Origin: Pseudomonadota bacterium
GTDB lineage: Bacteria > Pseudomonadota > Gammaproteobacteria > Burkholderiales > Burkholderiaceae_C
Assembly: GCA_963205115.1 (NCBI GenBank)
Contig: CAUJHV010000032.1
Span: forward strand, 62,001-126,000
Length of the DNA: 64,000 nucleotides
Reading direction: 5' to 3'
The notes under the pieces were generated by a model that worked only from the letters and a program-made list of their open reading frames with translations, was not told where the DNA came from and made no database searches. This document shows, one piece after another, positions 28,727-38,010 of this stretch (the first letter of the stretch is position 1; the number at the start of each line of letters is the position of its first letter). The position numbers were made by a program, and so were the translations under genes.

Positions 28727-29143
28727 ATGAAAGCTCTGGTGTGGGTGATGACGGCGGTCGTGCTGCTGCTGTGGACGGCCGGTGCCGCGCTGCTGGCGCT
28801 GCTGGTCCATGGCCTGGGTGCCTGGTTGTCCGGCGGTGCCGGCATCGACTGGGCCGCGTGGGTCTCGAGCTGGTCGGTGCCGACCTGGCTGCTGTTCGGC
28901 ATGGACACCAGCTGGCTGCAATCGCTGCAACTCCTTCTGGTCGACATGCTGGACAGCCTGCATGGCGCGGCGCCTGAACTGGGCGGCCTGTCCGGCTGGC
29001 TGCTGCCGCTGATCGGCGTGTTCTGGGCCATCGGCGCGCTGCTCATGCTGGGGCTGGCCTGGCTGATTCACCGGCTGGTGGCCGATTCCAAGCCTTCGCC
29101 GCCGCCGCCACCCGCCGCACCGTCCGCGGGCATGACGCGTTAG
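28727..29143 (+). CDS. Small membrane protein of unknown function
   Basis: 138 residues. An N-terminal membrane segment (about 5-30) is followed by an amphipathic, Trp-rich middle (AAWVSSWSVPTWLLFGMDTS), a second hydrophobic segment near 90-118 and a Pro-rich cytoplasmic tail. No catalytic motif is visible and I do not recognise the family. It lies 48 bases before the TerB/DUF697-like gene, so the two may be cotranscribed and functionally linked. Confidence 0.75.
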   Translation: MKALVWVMTAVVLLLWTAGAALLALLVHGLGAWLSGGAGIDWAAWVSSWSVPTWLLFGMDTSWLQSLQLLLVDMLDSLHGAAPELGGLSGWLLPLIGVFWAIGALLMLGLAWLIHRLVADSKPSPPPPPAAPSAGMTR

Positions 29144-29190
29144 GCATCCACGTCCGAACCATGAACCCAACGCCCCAGGGAGCGACTGCC

Positions 29191-30159
29191 ATGACTGCTG
29201 AAGAAACCCGTGCCATCCTGACCATCGCGCTGCTGGCGGCTTTTGCCGATGGCCAGAAGCACGAGCGCGAACGCGACGAGATCCGGCGCATCGCCGAAGG
29301 CCTGTCCAGCGACGATGCCGTGCGACTGCCGGCGCTGTACCAGGACGTGCTGATGCAGCGCGTCTCGCTGGCCGATACGCTGCCGGCACTGGCCACGGCG
29401 CCCGCGCGCCAGCTGGCCTACGAGATGGCGGTGTGCGTGTGCGACGCCGACGGCGCGAAGTCGCCGGCCGAACAGGCGTTCCTGGCGCAGCTGCAGCAGG
29501 GATTGGGTCTGGATGCGCACAGCGCCGACGGTTTCTCCCGGCAGTCGCAGGAGCTGGTGGTGCTGCCGGCGGCTGCGGCTGCTTCGGCCGGTGCGGCGGG
29601 CGCGACATCCGGCGCGCCCGCCGCGGCGCCCGCACCGGTGGTCGACCAGGCCGCACTGGACAAGGACATCCTCGACACGGCCATCCTCAACGGCGCGCTG
29701 GAGCTGCTGCCCGAGACGCTGTCCACCATGGCCATCATTCCGCTGCAGATGAAGCTGGTCTACCGCATCGGGCAGGCCCATGGTTATGCGCTGGACAGCG
29801 GGCATATCAAGGATTTCATCGCCACCGCGGGCGTGGGCCTGACCTCGCAATACCTCGAGCAGGCCGGGCGCAAGCTGCTGGGTGGCCTGCTGGGCCGCAT
29901 CGGCGGCGGGCTGGTCGGCGGCCTGGGGCGCCAGGCGGTGAGCTCGGGCATGAGCTTCGCGTCGACCTACGCCCTGGGCCAGCTGGCCACGCGTTACTAC
30001 GCGGGCGGCCGCACCTTGTCCACGCAGGTGCTCAAGGACAGCTACGGCGCGATCGTGCAGCAGGCCCAAGGCCTGTACCAGAACCACCTGCCGGCCATCC
30101 AGGAAAAGGCGCGCGGCCTGAACGTGGGCCAGGTGCTGGCGATGGTCCGCGGGCGCTGA
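29191..30159 (+). CDS. TerB-like / DUF697-like protein
   Basis: The N-terminal ~120 residues (ILTIALLAAFADGQKHERER... and YEMAVCVCDADGAKSPAEQA) are an all-helical TerB-like domain with acidic residues in the loops. After an Ala/Pro linker (~130-160), the C-terminal half (STMAIIPLQMKLVYRIGQAH..., GGLLGRIGGGLVGGLGRQAV) resembles the DUF697 region found in YcjF and GTPase-associated proteins and may associate with membranes. The ATG at 29191 has GGGAG eight bases upstream; the ATG ten codons earlier has none. The function is not established; TerB domains are linked to tellurite and stress responses. Confidence 0.8.
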   Translation: MTAEETRAILTIALLAAFADGQKHERERDEIRRIAEGLSSDDAVRLPALYQDVLMQRVSLADTLPALATAPARQLAYEMAVCVCDADGAKSPAEQAFLAQLQQGLGLDAHSADGFSRQSQELVVLPAAAAASAGAAGATSGAPAAAPAPVVDQAALDKDILDTAILNGALELLPETLSTMAIIPLQMKLVYRIGQAHGYALDSGHIKDFIATAGVGLTSQYLEQAGRKLLGGLLGRIGGGLVGGLGRQAVSSGMSFASTYALGQLATRYYAGGRTLSTQVLKDSYGAIVQQAQGLYQNHLPAIQEKARGLNVGQVLAMVRGR

Positions 30160-30186
30160 TCGCGTTTGTCGGGCTCGCCGCCCGGG

Positions 30187-30480
30187 TCAGCGCGCCGGTG
30201 TCGAGGCGGCCGAGGCCGGCGTCAGCACCTGGGTGGTGCTGCCCACGCAATCCTGTGTCTGCGTCGGCCCGCAGGCCGCCACGTCCGGCGGCGGCGGCGG
30301 GCGCTTGCGTTGCACCCCGCCTGGCGGGTAGAGCATCAGGATGACGATGCCGATGGCGATGACGGCCGCCAGCGCCGCGATCAGCAGCCGCTTGCGCCAG
30401 CTGAAGCCCGGGTAGGGGCTGAAGGTGTCTGACGGCAGGTGCGGCGGCGCGGCCGGCGACGGGTGCTTTGGGCGTTCCAT
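30187..30480 (-). CDS. Small single-pass membrane protein
   Basis: 97 residues. A cytoplasmic Pro-rich N-terminus (FSPYPGFSWRKR) leads into one strong membrane helix (about 32-52, LLIAALAAVIAIGIVILMLY), then a periplasmic Pro-rich tail with two Cys (AACGPTQTQDCVG) that could form a disulfide. The family is not recognised. It is downstream of proQ on the same strand and convergent with the TerB-like gene. Confidence 0.68.
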   Translation of the reverse strand: MERPKHPSPAAPPHLPSDTFSPYPGFSWRKRLLIAALAAVIAIGIVILMLYPPGGVQRKRPPPPPDVAACGPTQTQDCVGSTTQVLTPASAASTPAR

Positions 30481-30571
30481 GGCCGACTCGTGAGGGCTGC
30501 GGGGAGGCGGGTCGGCGCGGTGGCGGCCCGCGGGCGCCGGCCAGATGCCGGGCGCACCGGGGCAGGCGTGT

Positions 30572-32119
30572 TCAGCGGTTCGGCCGTGCGCCGCCGCGTT
30601 CGTCGCGCGCCTGGGCGAGCTGGGCGTCCAGATCCGCCTCGCTGATGCGCTTGAGCACGCAGAAGTTGGACTTGGTCAGCGGGCTGCTTTCCCAGGCACG
30701 CAACAGCAAGGCCCGTTCGCGCTGCGCCGGATCGACCGGCAGCGGCGCCTCGGTGGCGCGCGGTTCGCGCCGTTCATGGTGCTCGGGACGCGGGCCTTGG
30801 CCATGGCGCTGGCCTTCGCCGGGCCGCGGGTGACGCGAATCGCCCATGCGGTCGCCGGGACGGCCGCCACCGCCGCCAGGGCCGCGGGCGCCTGGATGAT
30901 CGGGGCGTCCCTGGCGCGGCGGGCGGTCGCCGAAGGGTCTGTCGCCAAAAGGCCGGTCGCGCGGCGGGCGGGCGTCGGATGCGGGGCGCGGCGGACGGTC
31001 GGCCTGGCCACCGGGGCCACCAGGGCCTGCGGCAGCCGGGTTGCCCGCGGCAGCGTCGCGCGGGCCCTGCGCGCCGGGACCCTGGCGCGGGGGGCGGTCA
31101 GGGCGTCCGCCGCCGCCAGGACCGCGGGGGCCGGGGCCGCCAGGGCCTTCACGGCGCGGTCTGTCGCCTCGCGGCGGACGTGCCATGGGGGCTTCGGCAC
31201 CCGCCGGGGCGCCACCCTCGGGCGCACCCGCCGCAGCGGCGCCCATCGGCGGACGCGGCCCGCGCGGACCCGGTCCGCGCGCGGCACGCTCGGCCGCGCG
31301 GCGGGCATCGACGATCTGCCGGCGCCGTGCCAGTTCTTCGACCGCCGCCGCGTGGTGTTCGGGCGCGATCTCGCCGGCCGGCTGGCCGTCCAGGTCCAGG
31401 CGCTGCGTGGCCGCCACCAGCGCCTTGAGGTAGGCCGTGCTGGTGGTGTGGCGGCTGAGGAAAAACGACAGCACACGGCGCGTGAACAGGCCGGGCGCGC
31501 GTGTCTGGATATCGGCCTGGATGCGCAGCTTGATCGGTTGCGGCGGGCCGGAAAACAGCGCCGGGAACATCTCGGCGAGCTTGGCGGCCGTCTGCGCCGG
31601 CGACAGGCCAGGCTCTTTCGGCGCCGCGCCGGCGGGCAGGGCGGCGGCGTCGGCCGAATCGGCCGCTTCGCTGGAGGCGTCGCCCTCAGCCGCGGCGACC
31701 GCATCGAGTGCGGCGTCGTCGTGTGCGGCGGCATCGCTCACGCCCGCGTCGGCGGCTGAATCGCCCGTGGCCGGATCGGCCGAGACTGCATCCGCGGGCT
31801 CGGCGGCCGCGGTGGCGTCAGGTGCTGGCGTGGCGGCCGAAGACGTCGCATCGGCCGGCGCTGCCGGCGTGTCGCTGCTGGTTGCGGGCACATCGGATGC
31901 GGCGCCTGCATCCGCGGTCGACGCGGGCGCAGCCGAGCCTTCCGCTGCGGTCGACGGTTGGACATCGGCGGGCGCGGACACCTCGGCCGTGGCGGGTGCC
32001 ATCGGTGCCTCGGGTGCCGCAGCCTGCTGATCGGTCACGGACGGGTCCGCGCGAGCGGGCGCCGGCGGAATGGTTTCGGCGGTCGCAGGCACGTTCGGCA
32101 GGTGGTCTTCGGAAGGCAT
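30572..32119 (-). CDS. proQ: ProQ/FinO-family RNA chaperone with long low-complexity tails
   Basis: The ProQ/FinO RNA-binding domain is at about residues 172-285: AAKLAEMFPALFSG, PIKLRIQADI, LSFFLSRHTTSTAYLKALV and LDLDGQPAGEI. It binds structured small RNAs and mRNA 3' ends post-transcriptionally. In front lies a ~170-residue Ala/Asp/Pro tail and behind it a Gly/Pro/Arg-rich repetitive stretch (~285-450) of RGG/PRG type. A short conserved end (LLRAWESSPLTKSNFCVLKR) closes the protein. E. coli ProQ is only 232 residues; long tails of this kind are a Burkholderiales habit. The assignment of the FinO core is secure, while the tails are probably disordered. Confidence 0.9.
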   Translation of the reverse strand: MPSEDHLPNVPATAETIPPAPARADPSVTDQQAAAPEAPMAPATAEVSAPADVQPSTAAEGSAAPASTADAGAASDVPATSSDTPAAPADATSSAATPAPDATAAAEPADAVSADPATGDSAADAGVSDAAAHDDAALDAVAAAEGDASSEAADSADAAALPAGAAPKEPGLSPAQTAAKLAEMFPALFSGPPQPIKLRIQADIQTRAPGLFTRRVLSFFLSRHTTSTAYLKALVAATQRLDLDGQPAGEIAPEHHAAAVEELARRRQIVDARRAAERAARGPGPRGPRPPMGAAAAGAPEGGAPAGAEAPMARPPRGDRPRREGPGGPGPRGPGGGGRPDRPPRQGPGAQGPRDAAAGNPAAAGPGGPGGQADRPPRPASDARPPRDRPFGDRPFGDRPPRQGRPDHPGARGPGGGGGRPGDRMGDSRHPRPGEGQRHGQGPRPEHHERREPRATEAPLPVDPAQRERALLLRAWESSPLTKSNFCVLKRISEADLDAQLAQARDERGGARPNR

Positions 32120-32253
32120 GATGGCAGGTGAAAGCCCGGGTCACCGCAGGGTGCGGGGCATCGTCTCGACGGCGCGCATTGTCGCCGGCTGGGGCAGCAG
32201 GCTCAACGCGCGGGGCGTGGTGGCGGCTGACGTGCCCTTCGGGCGGGCCGTTT

Positions 32254-32889
32254 TCAGTCGATCCCCACGAGCTTGTGGGTCTGCAGGCCCAGGCGCCATT
32301 GCGGGTGCGCCATGCAGTAGGCCACGGTGGCGCGCAGGGCCTCGCGCGCCATCAGGCCGTCCATGGGCTGCAGCACAAAATGCAGGAAATCCAGGCCGAC
32401 AAAGGCCTCGGGCGGTGCATCGCGCTGCGGGTAGACCAGCTTCAGCTCGTCGCCACGCAGCAGCTTCAGCGGCGCGGTGCCCTTGGGGCTGACGCAGATC
32501 CAGTCCAGCCCGGGCGGCGGTTCCTGCGTGCCGTTGGTCTCCACCGCGACTTCGAAACCTTCGGCGTGCAGCGCGTCGACCAGCGGCGTGTCCAGCTGCA
32601 GCAACGGCTCGCCGCCGGTGCACACCACGTAGGGGCGGCCGCCGGCGCTGGCCGGCCATTGCGCGCGCACGGCTTGCGCCAGCGCCTGCGGGGTGTCGAA
32701 CTTGCCGCCGCCCTGGCCGTCGGTGCCGACGAAATCGGTGTCGCAGAAGGTGCAGACCGCGGTGGCGCGGTCCTGCTCGCGGCCGCTCCACAGGTTGCAG
32801 CCGGCGAAGCGGCAGAACACGGCCGCGCGCCCGCTCTGGGCGCCTTCGCCCTGCAGGGTGTAGAAGATTTCCTTGACGCTGTAGGTCAT
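32254..32889 (-). CDS. queE: 7-carboxy-7-deazaguanine synthase
   Basis: Radical-SAM enzyme that contracts 6-carboxy-tetrahydropterin to 7-carboxy-7-deazaguanine, the step after QueD. The start at 32889 gives 211 residues beginning TYSVKEIFYTLQGEGAQSGR. The cluster-binding cysteines are C-N-L-W ... C-T-F-C with 14 residues between the first and second Cys, i.e. CX14CX2C as known for Burkholderia multivorans QueE, rather than the common radical-SAM CX3CX2C. The GGEPLLQLD motif binds SAM. It is last in the queC-queD-queE run on the minus strand. Confidence 0.94.
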   Translation of the reverse strand: MTYSVKEIFYTLQGEGAQSGRAAVFCRFAGCNLWSGREQDRATAVCTFCDTDFVGTDGQGGGKFDTPQALAQAVRAQWPASAGGRPYVVCTGGEPLLQLDTPLVDALHAEGFEVAVETNGTQEPPPGLDWICVSPKGTAPLKLLRGDELKLVYPQRDAPPEAFVGLDFLHFVLQPMDGLMAREALRATVAYCMAHPQWRLGLQTHKLVGID

Positions 32890-32990
32890 GGGCGCGTGTC
32901 GGCCGGCTGTTGGCCAGCGGCTCGTGCCGCGCCGCGTGTGGTCGCTGGCGTGGTGCGTTGATGGGCCATGGGGGATGCGCGCATGGCCGC

Positions 32991-34118
32991 TCAGGCCGGC
33001 AACAAGGGCCGCTCGCTTCCGCCGGCCAGCAGCAGGCAGCCGTTGCCGGCAGTCTCCTGCAGGTCGATGCGGTTGAGGGCGGGCAGCAGCGGCTGCGCGC
33101 GGTGGAGGATCCATTGCGCCAGGCTCGCGCAATCGCCATCGGCCAGGCCTTTCAGGCGGTCCAGCGTGCGGTGGTCGATGGACTCGAAGACCGGCTTGAA
33201 GGCCGATTTCACCTCGCCGAAATCGACCGCCCAGCCGCGCAGCGGGTCCAGCGCGGCCTGCAGGTGCAGGCGCAGCAGGTAGGTGTGGCCGTGCAGGCCG
33301 GCGCGCGGGTCGTGGGCCGGCGCGTGGATCAGCTGCGTGGCGCTGTCGAAGCTGAAGTCCTTCCAAATGCGGTGCACCTGGCCGTCCACGTGCGCGCCGC
33401 AGGAGGCGGTTTCGAAGACCGTCACGCCGCTCAAGCCCGGCAGTGCCGGCTGCAGGCGCGTCCACAGCCACGAGGCCAGGACTTCGCTGGTGGGGTTGTC
33501 CAGGCCGTCGATCTCGTTGAGGCAGCGGTAGTTCAGCGCCATGTGCAGCGGGGCCCAGGCGGCATCGATGCGGTCATGGATGTTGTCCGCCGGCGCGGCG
33601 TCGCCGGCCTGCGCGTGCACCACGGCTTCGAAGCCATGGCCGTGCATGCGCCCGCACTTGTGGCCCACGGGCACGTGCGGCAGGCGGTGCGCCGACTGGA
33701 AGCGGAAGCGCCGCCAGTATTCGCTGCGGGCCTGCGGCGTGCCGGCGTCCAGCAGGTGCACACCGCGGCGGGCGTGGCTCTGCACGGACACCCGCGCCGG
33801 CACCGGCAGGTCCAGGCGCGTGGCGATCCAGCGGGCCAAGGTGGCATCGTCGGGGCCGGCCGTTGCGGCGGCCAAGGGCAAGTCCGCGGCGTCGATCACC
33901 GTCTCGAGCAGCACCCCGTCCAGCGGCGCGACGGTCGCTTCCAGCCGGGCCTGCAGCGCCGGCACCTCGCCGCCGGGATAGGGCGCCCATCCCGCGGGCA
34001 GCGCGGCGGCGACCTGGGCCGTGAAGCCGTGACCGCCGATCTGACCGGCAAGCCCCTGCCGCCGCGCGGCGTCGAAGCCGGCTTGCGCGGTGGTCAGGAG
34101 GCGGGCGGGGGCGTTCAT
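32991..34118 (-). CDS. queD: 6-carboxy-tetrahydropterin synthase with flanking degenerate T-fold repeats
   Basis: Makes 6-carboxy-tetrahydropterin from dihydroneopterin triphosphate in preQ0 synthesis. The middle module (about 136-245) is a complete QueD: zinc His in FQSAHRL (144), catalytic Cys155 in HKCGRMHGH, zinc His159/161, then HMALNYRCLNEI, NPTSE and FETAS. The C-terminal module (252-365) repeats the pattern but lacks the first zinc His (SAT) and the catalytic Cys, while keeping HGHTY, AVDFGEVK and LQET. The first ~130 residues also look QueD-like (GGHGFTAQV, LETVID) without an active site. At 375 residues it is about three times the single-domain length of ~120. It lies between queC and queE. 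Confidence 0.9.
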   Translation of the reverse strand: MNAPARLLTTAQAGFDAARRQGLAGQIGGHGFTAQVAAALPAGWAPYPGGEVPALQARLEATVAPLDGVLLETVIDAADLPLAAATAGPDDATLARWIATRLDLPVPARVSVQSHARRGVHLLDAGTPQARSEYWRRFRFQSAHRLPHVPVGHKCGRMHGHGFEAVVHAQAGDAAPADNIHDRIDAAWAPLHMALNYRCLNEIDGLDNPTSEVLASWLWTRLQPALPGLSGVTVFETASCGAHVDGQVHRIWKDFSFDSATQLIHAPAHDPRAGLHGHTYLLRLHLQAALDPLRGWAVDFGEVKSAFKPVFESIDHRTLDRLKGLADGDCASLAQWILHRAQPLLPALNRIDLQETAGNGCLLLAGGSERPLLPA

Positions 34119-34223
34119 CGGAGATCCGGGAGCTTCAGGGCGCGGTGATCGTGAAGGGGGCGGGGCAGCGGCAGGCAGGGTTCGAACGGACAGGCGAGCG
34201 GGCAGCGGCAGGGCCGGTGGGCC

Positions 34224-34955
34224 TCAGGCGCGGGTGGCTTCGCGCCAGGCCGCGTGGCCGCGCGCGCGCAGCTCGCAGGCCGGACATTGTCCGCAGCCCC
34301 AGCCCCAGTCGTGCCGCGTGTGGTGGTCGCCCAGGTAGCAGGTGTGGGTGTCCTGCTCGATCAGCTCGACCAGCGGCGCGCCGCCCAGGCTGTGCGCCAG
34401 ACCCCAGGTCTGCGCCTTGTCCAGCCACATCAGCGGGGTCTCGATGGTCAGGCGCGTGTCCAGGCCCAGGCTCAGCGCCAGCTGCATGGCCTTCATGGTG
34501 TTGTCGCGGCAGTCCGGGTAGCCGGAGTAGTCGGTCTCGCACATGCCGCCCACCAGCACGTCCAGCCCGCGGCGGTAGGCCACCGAGGCTGCAAAGCCCA
34601 GGAAGATCAGGTTGCGCGCCGGCACGAAGCTGCTGGGCAGGCCGCTGGCCTGCATCTCGATGGCCTTGTCCTGCGTCAGCGCGGTGTCGCTGATCTGGCC
34701 CAGCAGCGCCAGATCCAGCAGGTGGTCGTCGCCCAGCTTCGGTGCCCACTGCGGAAAACGTTCGCGCACGCGCTGGCGCAGCACGGGGCGGCAGTCGAGC
34801 TCGACGCGGTGGCGCTGGCCGTAGTCAAAGCCGATGGTCTCGACATGGGCATAGCGCTGCAGCGCCCAGGCCAGGCAGGTGGTGGAGTCCTGTCCGCCGG
34901 AGAACAGCACCAGCGCGCGTGAAGGAACCGAAGGAACGGAAGAGACCGCTGTCAT
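34224..34955 (-). CDS. queC: 7-cyano-7-deazaguanine (preQ0) synthase
   Basis: ATP-dependent conversion of 7-carboxy-7-deazaguanine and ammonia to preQ0, the precursor of queuosine in tRNA. The PP-loop is [18 protein letters not shown] near the start, and the C-terminal zinc site is [10 protein letters not shown], with an upstream Cys in DTHTCYLGD. The frame is open upstream, but the ATG at 34955 gives 243 residues, close to the family. It is first in the minus-strand queC-queD-queE run and diverges from the M48 protease gene. No preQ1 riboswitch is visible in the 127-base gap upstream. Confidence 0.95.
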   Translation of the reverse strand: MTAVSSVPSVPSRALVLFSGGQDSTTCLAWALQRYAHVETIGFDYGQRHRVELDCRPVLRQRVRERFPQWAPKLGDDHLLDLALLGQISDTALTQDKAIEMQASGLPSSFVPARNLIFLGFAASVAYRRGLDVLVGGMCETDYSGYPDCRDNTMKAMQLALSLGLDTRLTIETPLMWLDKAQTWGLAHSLGGAPLVELIEQDTHTCYLGDHHTRHDWGWGCGQCPACELRARGHAAWREATRA

Positions 34956-35082
34956 GCCCGCAATTGCACCACGGCCGCGCGCGGGGACGGCCTCGGGCGC
35001 TACGCTTGCGGCCGGCGCATCGCGCGGGCGGCGCGCCGGGGCACGCGGCTGGCAGCGTGCGGATCGATGAGAGGAGACGAGG

Positions 35083-36633
35083 ATGCGTCGTGGGACAGGG
35101 CTGGGATGGCGTGCGGCAGCGGCCGCGTGGCGACCGCTGCGTTTGCGCGGTCTGGCGGCGGGCTTGAGCCTGGCACTTCTGCTGGGCGCCTGCGGCACGA
35201 AGGTCGTCAACCCGGTGACGGGCAAGACCGAACGCACGGTGATGGACGAGGCGGCGGAAGTCGCCGAAGGCCGCAAGGCCCACGAGCAGATCCTGGCGGA
35301 GACGCCGGCCGTCAAGGATGCCCGGCTGCAGGCCTACGTCAACGACATCGGCCAGAAGCTGGCCCGGCAGTCGCACCGTGCCCAGCTGAGCTGGACCTTC
35401 ACGGTGCTGGACAGCCCGGAGGTGAACGCCTTTGCGCTGCCCGGCGGTTATGTCTACGTCACGCGCGGAATCATGGCCTACCTGGACAGCGAGGCCGAAC
35501 TGGCCGGCGTCATCGGCCACGAGATCGGCCATGTCACGGCGCGGCATGGCGCCCAGCGCGCCACGCGCCAGCAGAGCGCGGGCCTGGGCGTGCTGGCGGC
35601 CACGGTGCTGGGCGCGGTGCTCGAGAGCCGCGGCGTGGGCGGCGCCACGGACCTGGCGAGCCAGGTCTCGCAAGGTGTGGCCGCCGGTTATGTGGCGCGT
35701 TACAGCCGCGACCAGGAACTGCAGGCCGACCAGCTCGGCGCGGAGTACCTGGCGCGCAACCGCTACAACCCGCAGAACATGGTCGACGTGATCGCCGTGC
35801 TCCAGGGCCAGGAGCAGTTTGCCGCCGACCGGGCCCGGGCCGAGGGCCGGCCGGTGCCGGAAGGCGCCAACTGGCTGGCCTCGCACCCCAGCAACGAGGC
35901 GCGGCTGGCATCCATCCGCCAGACCGCCGCGCGCTATGCCGGCCAGTACGGCGACGACCAGCGGGCGCGCTACCTGGCGGCCATCGACGGCATGGGTTTC
36001 GGCGACAGCCGGGAGCAAGGCGTCGTGCGCGGCCGGCAGTTCTTCCACGAGGACCTCGGCGTCGCGCTGACGGCGCCCGAGGGCTGGCGTGTGCAGAACA
36101 CGCCCGAGGCCATCGTGCTGGTCAACGGCGGCGGCGACGCCGGTCTGGTGGTGCGCCTGCTGCCGCCCGCGGCCGGCGCCACGCACGACGAGATCATCCG
36201 CAACGTGGTCAAGCCCGTGCAGGGCCAGGTCGAACGCCGGCAGCTCAACGGCCTGGCGGCCACGCACTTCGTCGGCCAGGTGCGCAACGCGCAGGGGCAG
36301 ACGCAGCCCGTGCGGCTGACGGTGGCCACCGGCCCGGGCAACCGCCAGTACCTGATGCAGTACGGCGCGCGTGATGCGCAGGCCCTGCAGCGCGCGGCCG
36401 CAGGGCTGGGCGAGGCCGAGGCCTCGTTCCGCGCGCTCACCGCCGCCGACCGCCGCGCGGCGCGGCCCTGGACCCTGCGCACGCAGCCCTTCCCGGCCTC
36501 GGGCGGGTGGGCGGCGCTGGCGCGTGTCTCGCCGCTGGGCGAAGGCGCCGAGGCCCAGTTGCGCCTGCTCAACGGCGTCTACCAGGGCGGCCGGGACCCG
36601 CGGCCGGGGCAGCCGGTGAAGGTCGTGCAGTGA
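35083..36633 (+). CDS. M48 family metalloprotease, lipoprotein
   Basis: Zinc protease probably anchored in the outer or inner membrane on the periplasmic side. The signal peptide ends in the lipobox LLLGAC (Cys near residue 43). The zinc motif HEIGH is at 146-150, with the third ligand Glu in [13 protein letters not shown] near 214. The domain resembles the BepA/LoiP group that degrades misassembled outer-membrane proteins, but instead of a TPR domain the C-terminal third (from ~325) is a different beta-rich region ([20 protein letters not shown]). GAGGAG-type ribosome binding sequence precedes the ATG. The native substrates are unknown. Confidence 0.9.
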   Translation: MRRGTGLGWRAAAAAWRPLRLRGLAAGLSLALLLGACGTKVVNPVTGKTERTVMDEAAEVAEGRKAHEQILAETPAVKDARLQAYVNDIGQKLARQSHRAQLSWTFTVLDSPEVNAFALPGGYVYVTRGIMAYLDSEAELAGVIGHEIGHVTARHGAQRATRQQSAGLGVLAATVLGAVLESRGVGGATDLASQVSQGVAAGYVARYSRDQELQADQLGAEYLARNRYNPQNMVDVIAVLQGQEQFAADRARAEGRPVPEGANWLASHPSNEARLASIRQTAARYAGQYGDDQRARYLAAIDGMGFGDSREQGVVRGRQFFHEDLGVALTAPEGWRVQNTPEAIVLVNGGGDAGLVVRLLPPAAGATHDEIIRNVVKPVQGQVERRQLNGLAATHFVGQVRNAQGQTQPVRLTVATGPGNRQYLMQYGARDAQALQRAAAGLGEAEASFRALTAADRRAARPWTLRTQPFPASGGWAALARVSPLGEGAEAQLRLLNGVYQGGRDPRPGQPVKVVQ

Positions 36634-36743
36634 CCCCACGCGCCGCATTAGGAGCTTCTACGTAAGCGAATTGCCAGCCGAATAGGCGTATCTTGTAGGC
36701 TGGAGTGACATTTCGGTTTCATGCTCGATCAAGGAGACAAGCA

Positions 36744-37928
36744 ATGAGCAAGCGTGACGTGGTGGTGTTGAGTGCGGTCCGTTCGGCGATCGGCAGCTTC
36801 GGTGGTTCCCTGGCCGACATGGAGCCGTCTGAACTGGCGGGCACCGTGATGAAGGCGGCGGTCGAGCGTTCGGGCGTGGATCCCAAGGCCATCAACTACG
36901 TGACCGTGGGCAACACGATTCCCACCGAGAGCCGTTTCCCCTACGTCGCGCGCGTGGCCTCCATCCAGGCCGGCCTGTCGATGGACAGCGTGGCCATGTC
37001 GGTGGGCCGCCTGTGTGCGTCCGGCCTGCAGGGCATCGTGACGACGGCGCAGAACATCCTGCTGAACGATTGCGACTACGGCATCGGCGGCGGCGTCGAA
37101 GTGATGAGCCGCGGCGGCTACCTCAGCCCCGCGATGCGCACCGGCGCGCGCATGGGCGACACCAAGCTCATCGACATGATGGTCGCCACGCTGACCGACC
37201 CGTTCGGTGTCGGCCACATGGGCATCACGGCCGAGAACCTGGCCGCCAAGTGGGGCATCACGCGTGAGCAGCAGGACGCCCTGGCGGTCGAGTCGCAGCG
37301 CCGCGCTGCCGCCGCCATCGCCGAAGGCCGCTTCAAGAGCCAGATCGTCCCCATCGTCAAGCAGACCCGCAAGGGCGAGGTCACCTTCGACACCGACGAG
37401 TACGTCAAGGGCAACACGACGAGGGAGTCGCTGGCCAAGCTGAAGCCGGCGTTCAAGAAGGACGGCACGGTCACGGCCGGCAATGCGTCCGGCATCAACG
37501 ACGGCGCGGCCTTCTTCGTGATGGCCGATGCCGACGTGGCCGCCAAGGCCGGCCACAAGCCGATGGCCCGCCTGGTGAGCTACGCCGTGGCCGGCGTGCC
37601 CAACGAGATCATGGGCGAAGGCCCGATCCCGGCGACCAAGCTGGCGCTGAAGAAGGCCGGTCTGAACATCGGCCAGATGGACGTGATCGAGTCCAACGAA
37701 GCCTTCGCGGCGCAGGCCATCGCGGTCTCGCGCGGGCTGGAACTGGACATGACCAAGACCAACCCGAACGGCGGCGCCATCGCGCTGGGTCACCCCATCG
37801 GCTGCTCGGGCGCCTTCATCGCCACCAAGGCCCTGTACGAGCTGCAGCGCACCAACGGCCGCTACGCGCTGGTGACGATGTGCATCGGCGGCGGCCAAGG
37901 CATCGCGGCGGTGTTCGAGCGTCTGTGA
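36744..37928 (+). CDS. Thiolase (acetyl-CoA C-acyltransferase, BktB-like)
   Basis: Condenses or cleaves acyl-CoA with acetyl-CoA, in fatty-acid oxidation or polyhydroxyalkanoate precursor supply. The nucleophile Cys91 lies in VGRLCASGLQG, the active-site His350 in GHPIGCSGAF and the second catalytic Cys near 380 in TMCIGGGQG. The NEAFAAQA motif is present. The sequence is closest in memory to the Cupriavidus beta-ketothiolase BktB, but the exact chain-length preference cannot be told. AAGGAGA lies six bases before the ATG. It is a single gene closed by a strong terminator. Confidence 0.93.
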   Translation: MSKRDVVVLSAVRSAIGSFGGSLADMEPSELAGTVMKAAVERSGVDPKAINYVTVGNTIPTESRFPYVARVASIQAGLSMDSVAMSVGRLCASGLQGIVTTAQNILLNDCDYGIGGGVEVMSRGGYLSPAMRTGARMGDTKLIDMMVATLTDPFGVGHMGITAENLAAKWGITREQQDALAVESQRRAAAAIAEGRFKSQIVPIVKQTRKGEVTFDTDEYVKGNTTRESLAKLKPAFKKDGTVTAGNASGINDGAAFFVMADADVAAKAGHKPMARLVSYAVAGVPNEIMGEGPIPATKLALKKAGLNIGQMDVIESNEAFAAQAIAVSRGLELDMTKTNPNGGAIALGHPIGCSGAFIATKALYELQRTNGRYALVTMCIGGGQGIAAVFERL

Positions 37929-37977
37929 CGCATCCGCACCCGGCGCCGGGCCGCCCACGGGCGGTTCGGGGCTGATG

Positions 37978-38010
37978 AAAAAAGAGGGGCCTTCGGGCCC
38001 CTTTGTCATT
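37978..38010 (+). terminator. Rho-independent terminator after the thiolase gene
   Basis: An A-run is followed by the 7-base stem AGGGGCC (37985-37991), loop TTCG and GGCCCCT (37996-38002), then TTGTCATTT. The extra-stable UUCG loop and flanking A and T tracts make this a convincing terminator, possibly working in both directions. Confidence 0.85.

Noticed and set aside
30960..31260. Short tandem-like repeats in proQ taken as a CRISPR or satellite array
   Set aside because: They are imperfect codon repeats for a Gly/Pro/Arg-rich protein tail, with no constant repeat and no spacers.
34956..35082. Possible preQ1 riboswitch before queC
   Set aside because: The 127-base gap is GC-rich and shows none of the A-rich tail or pseudoknot features of preQ1 riboswitches.
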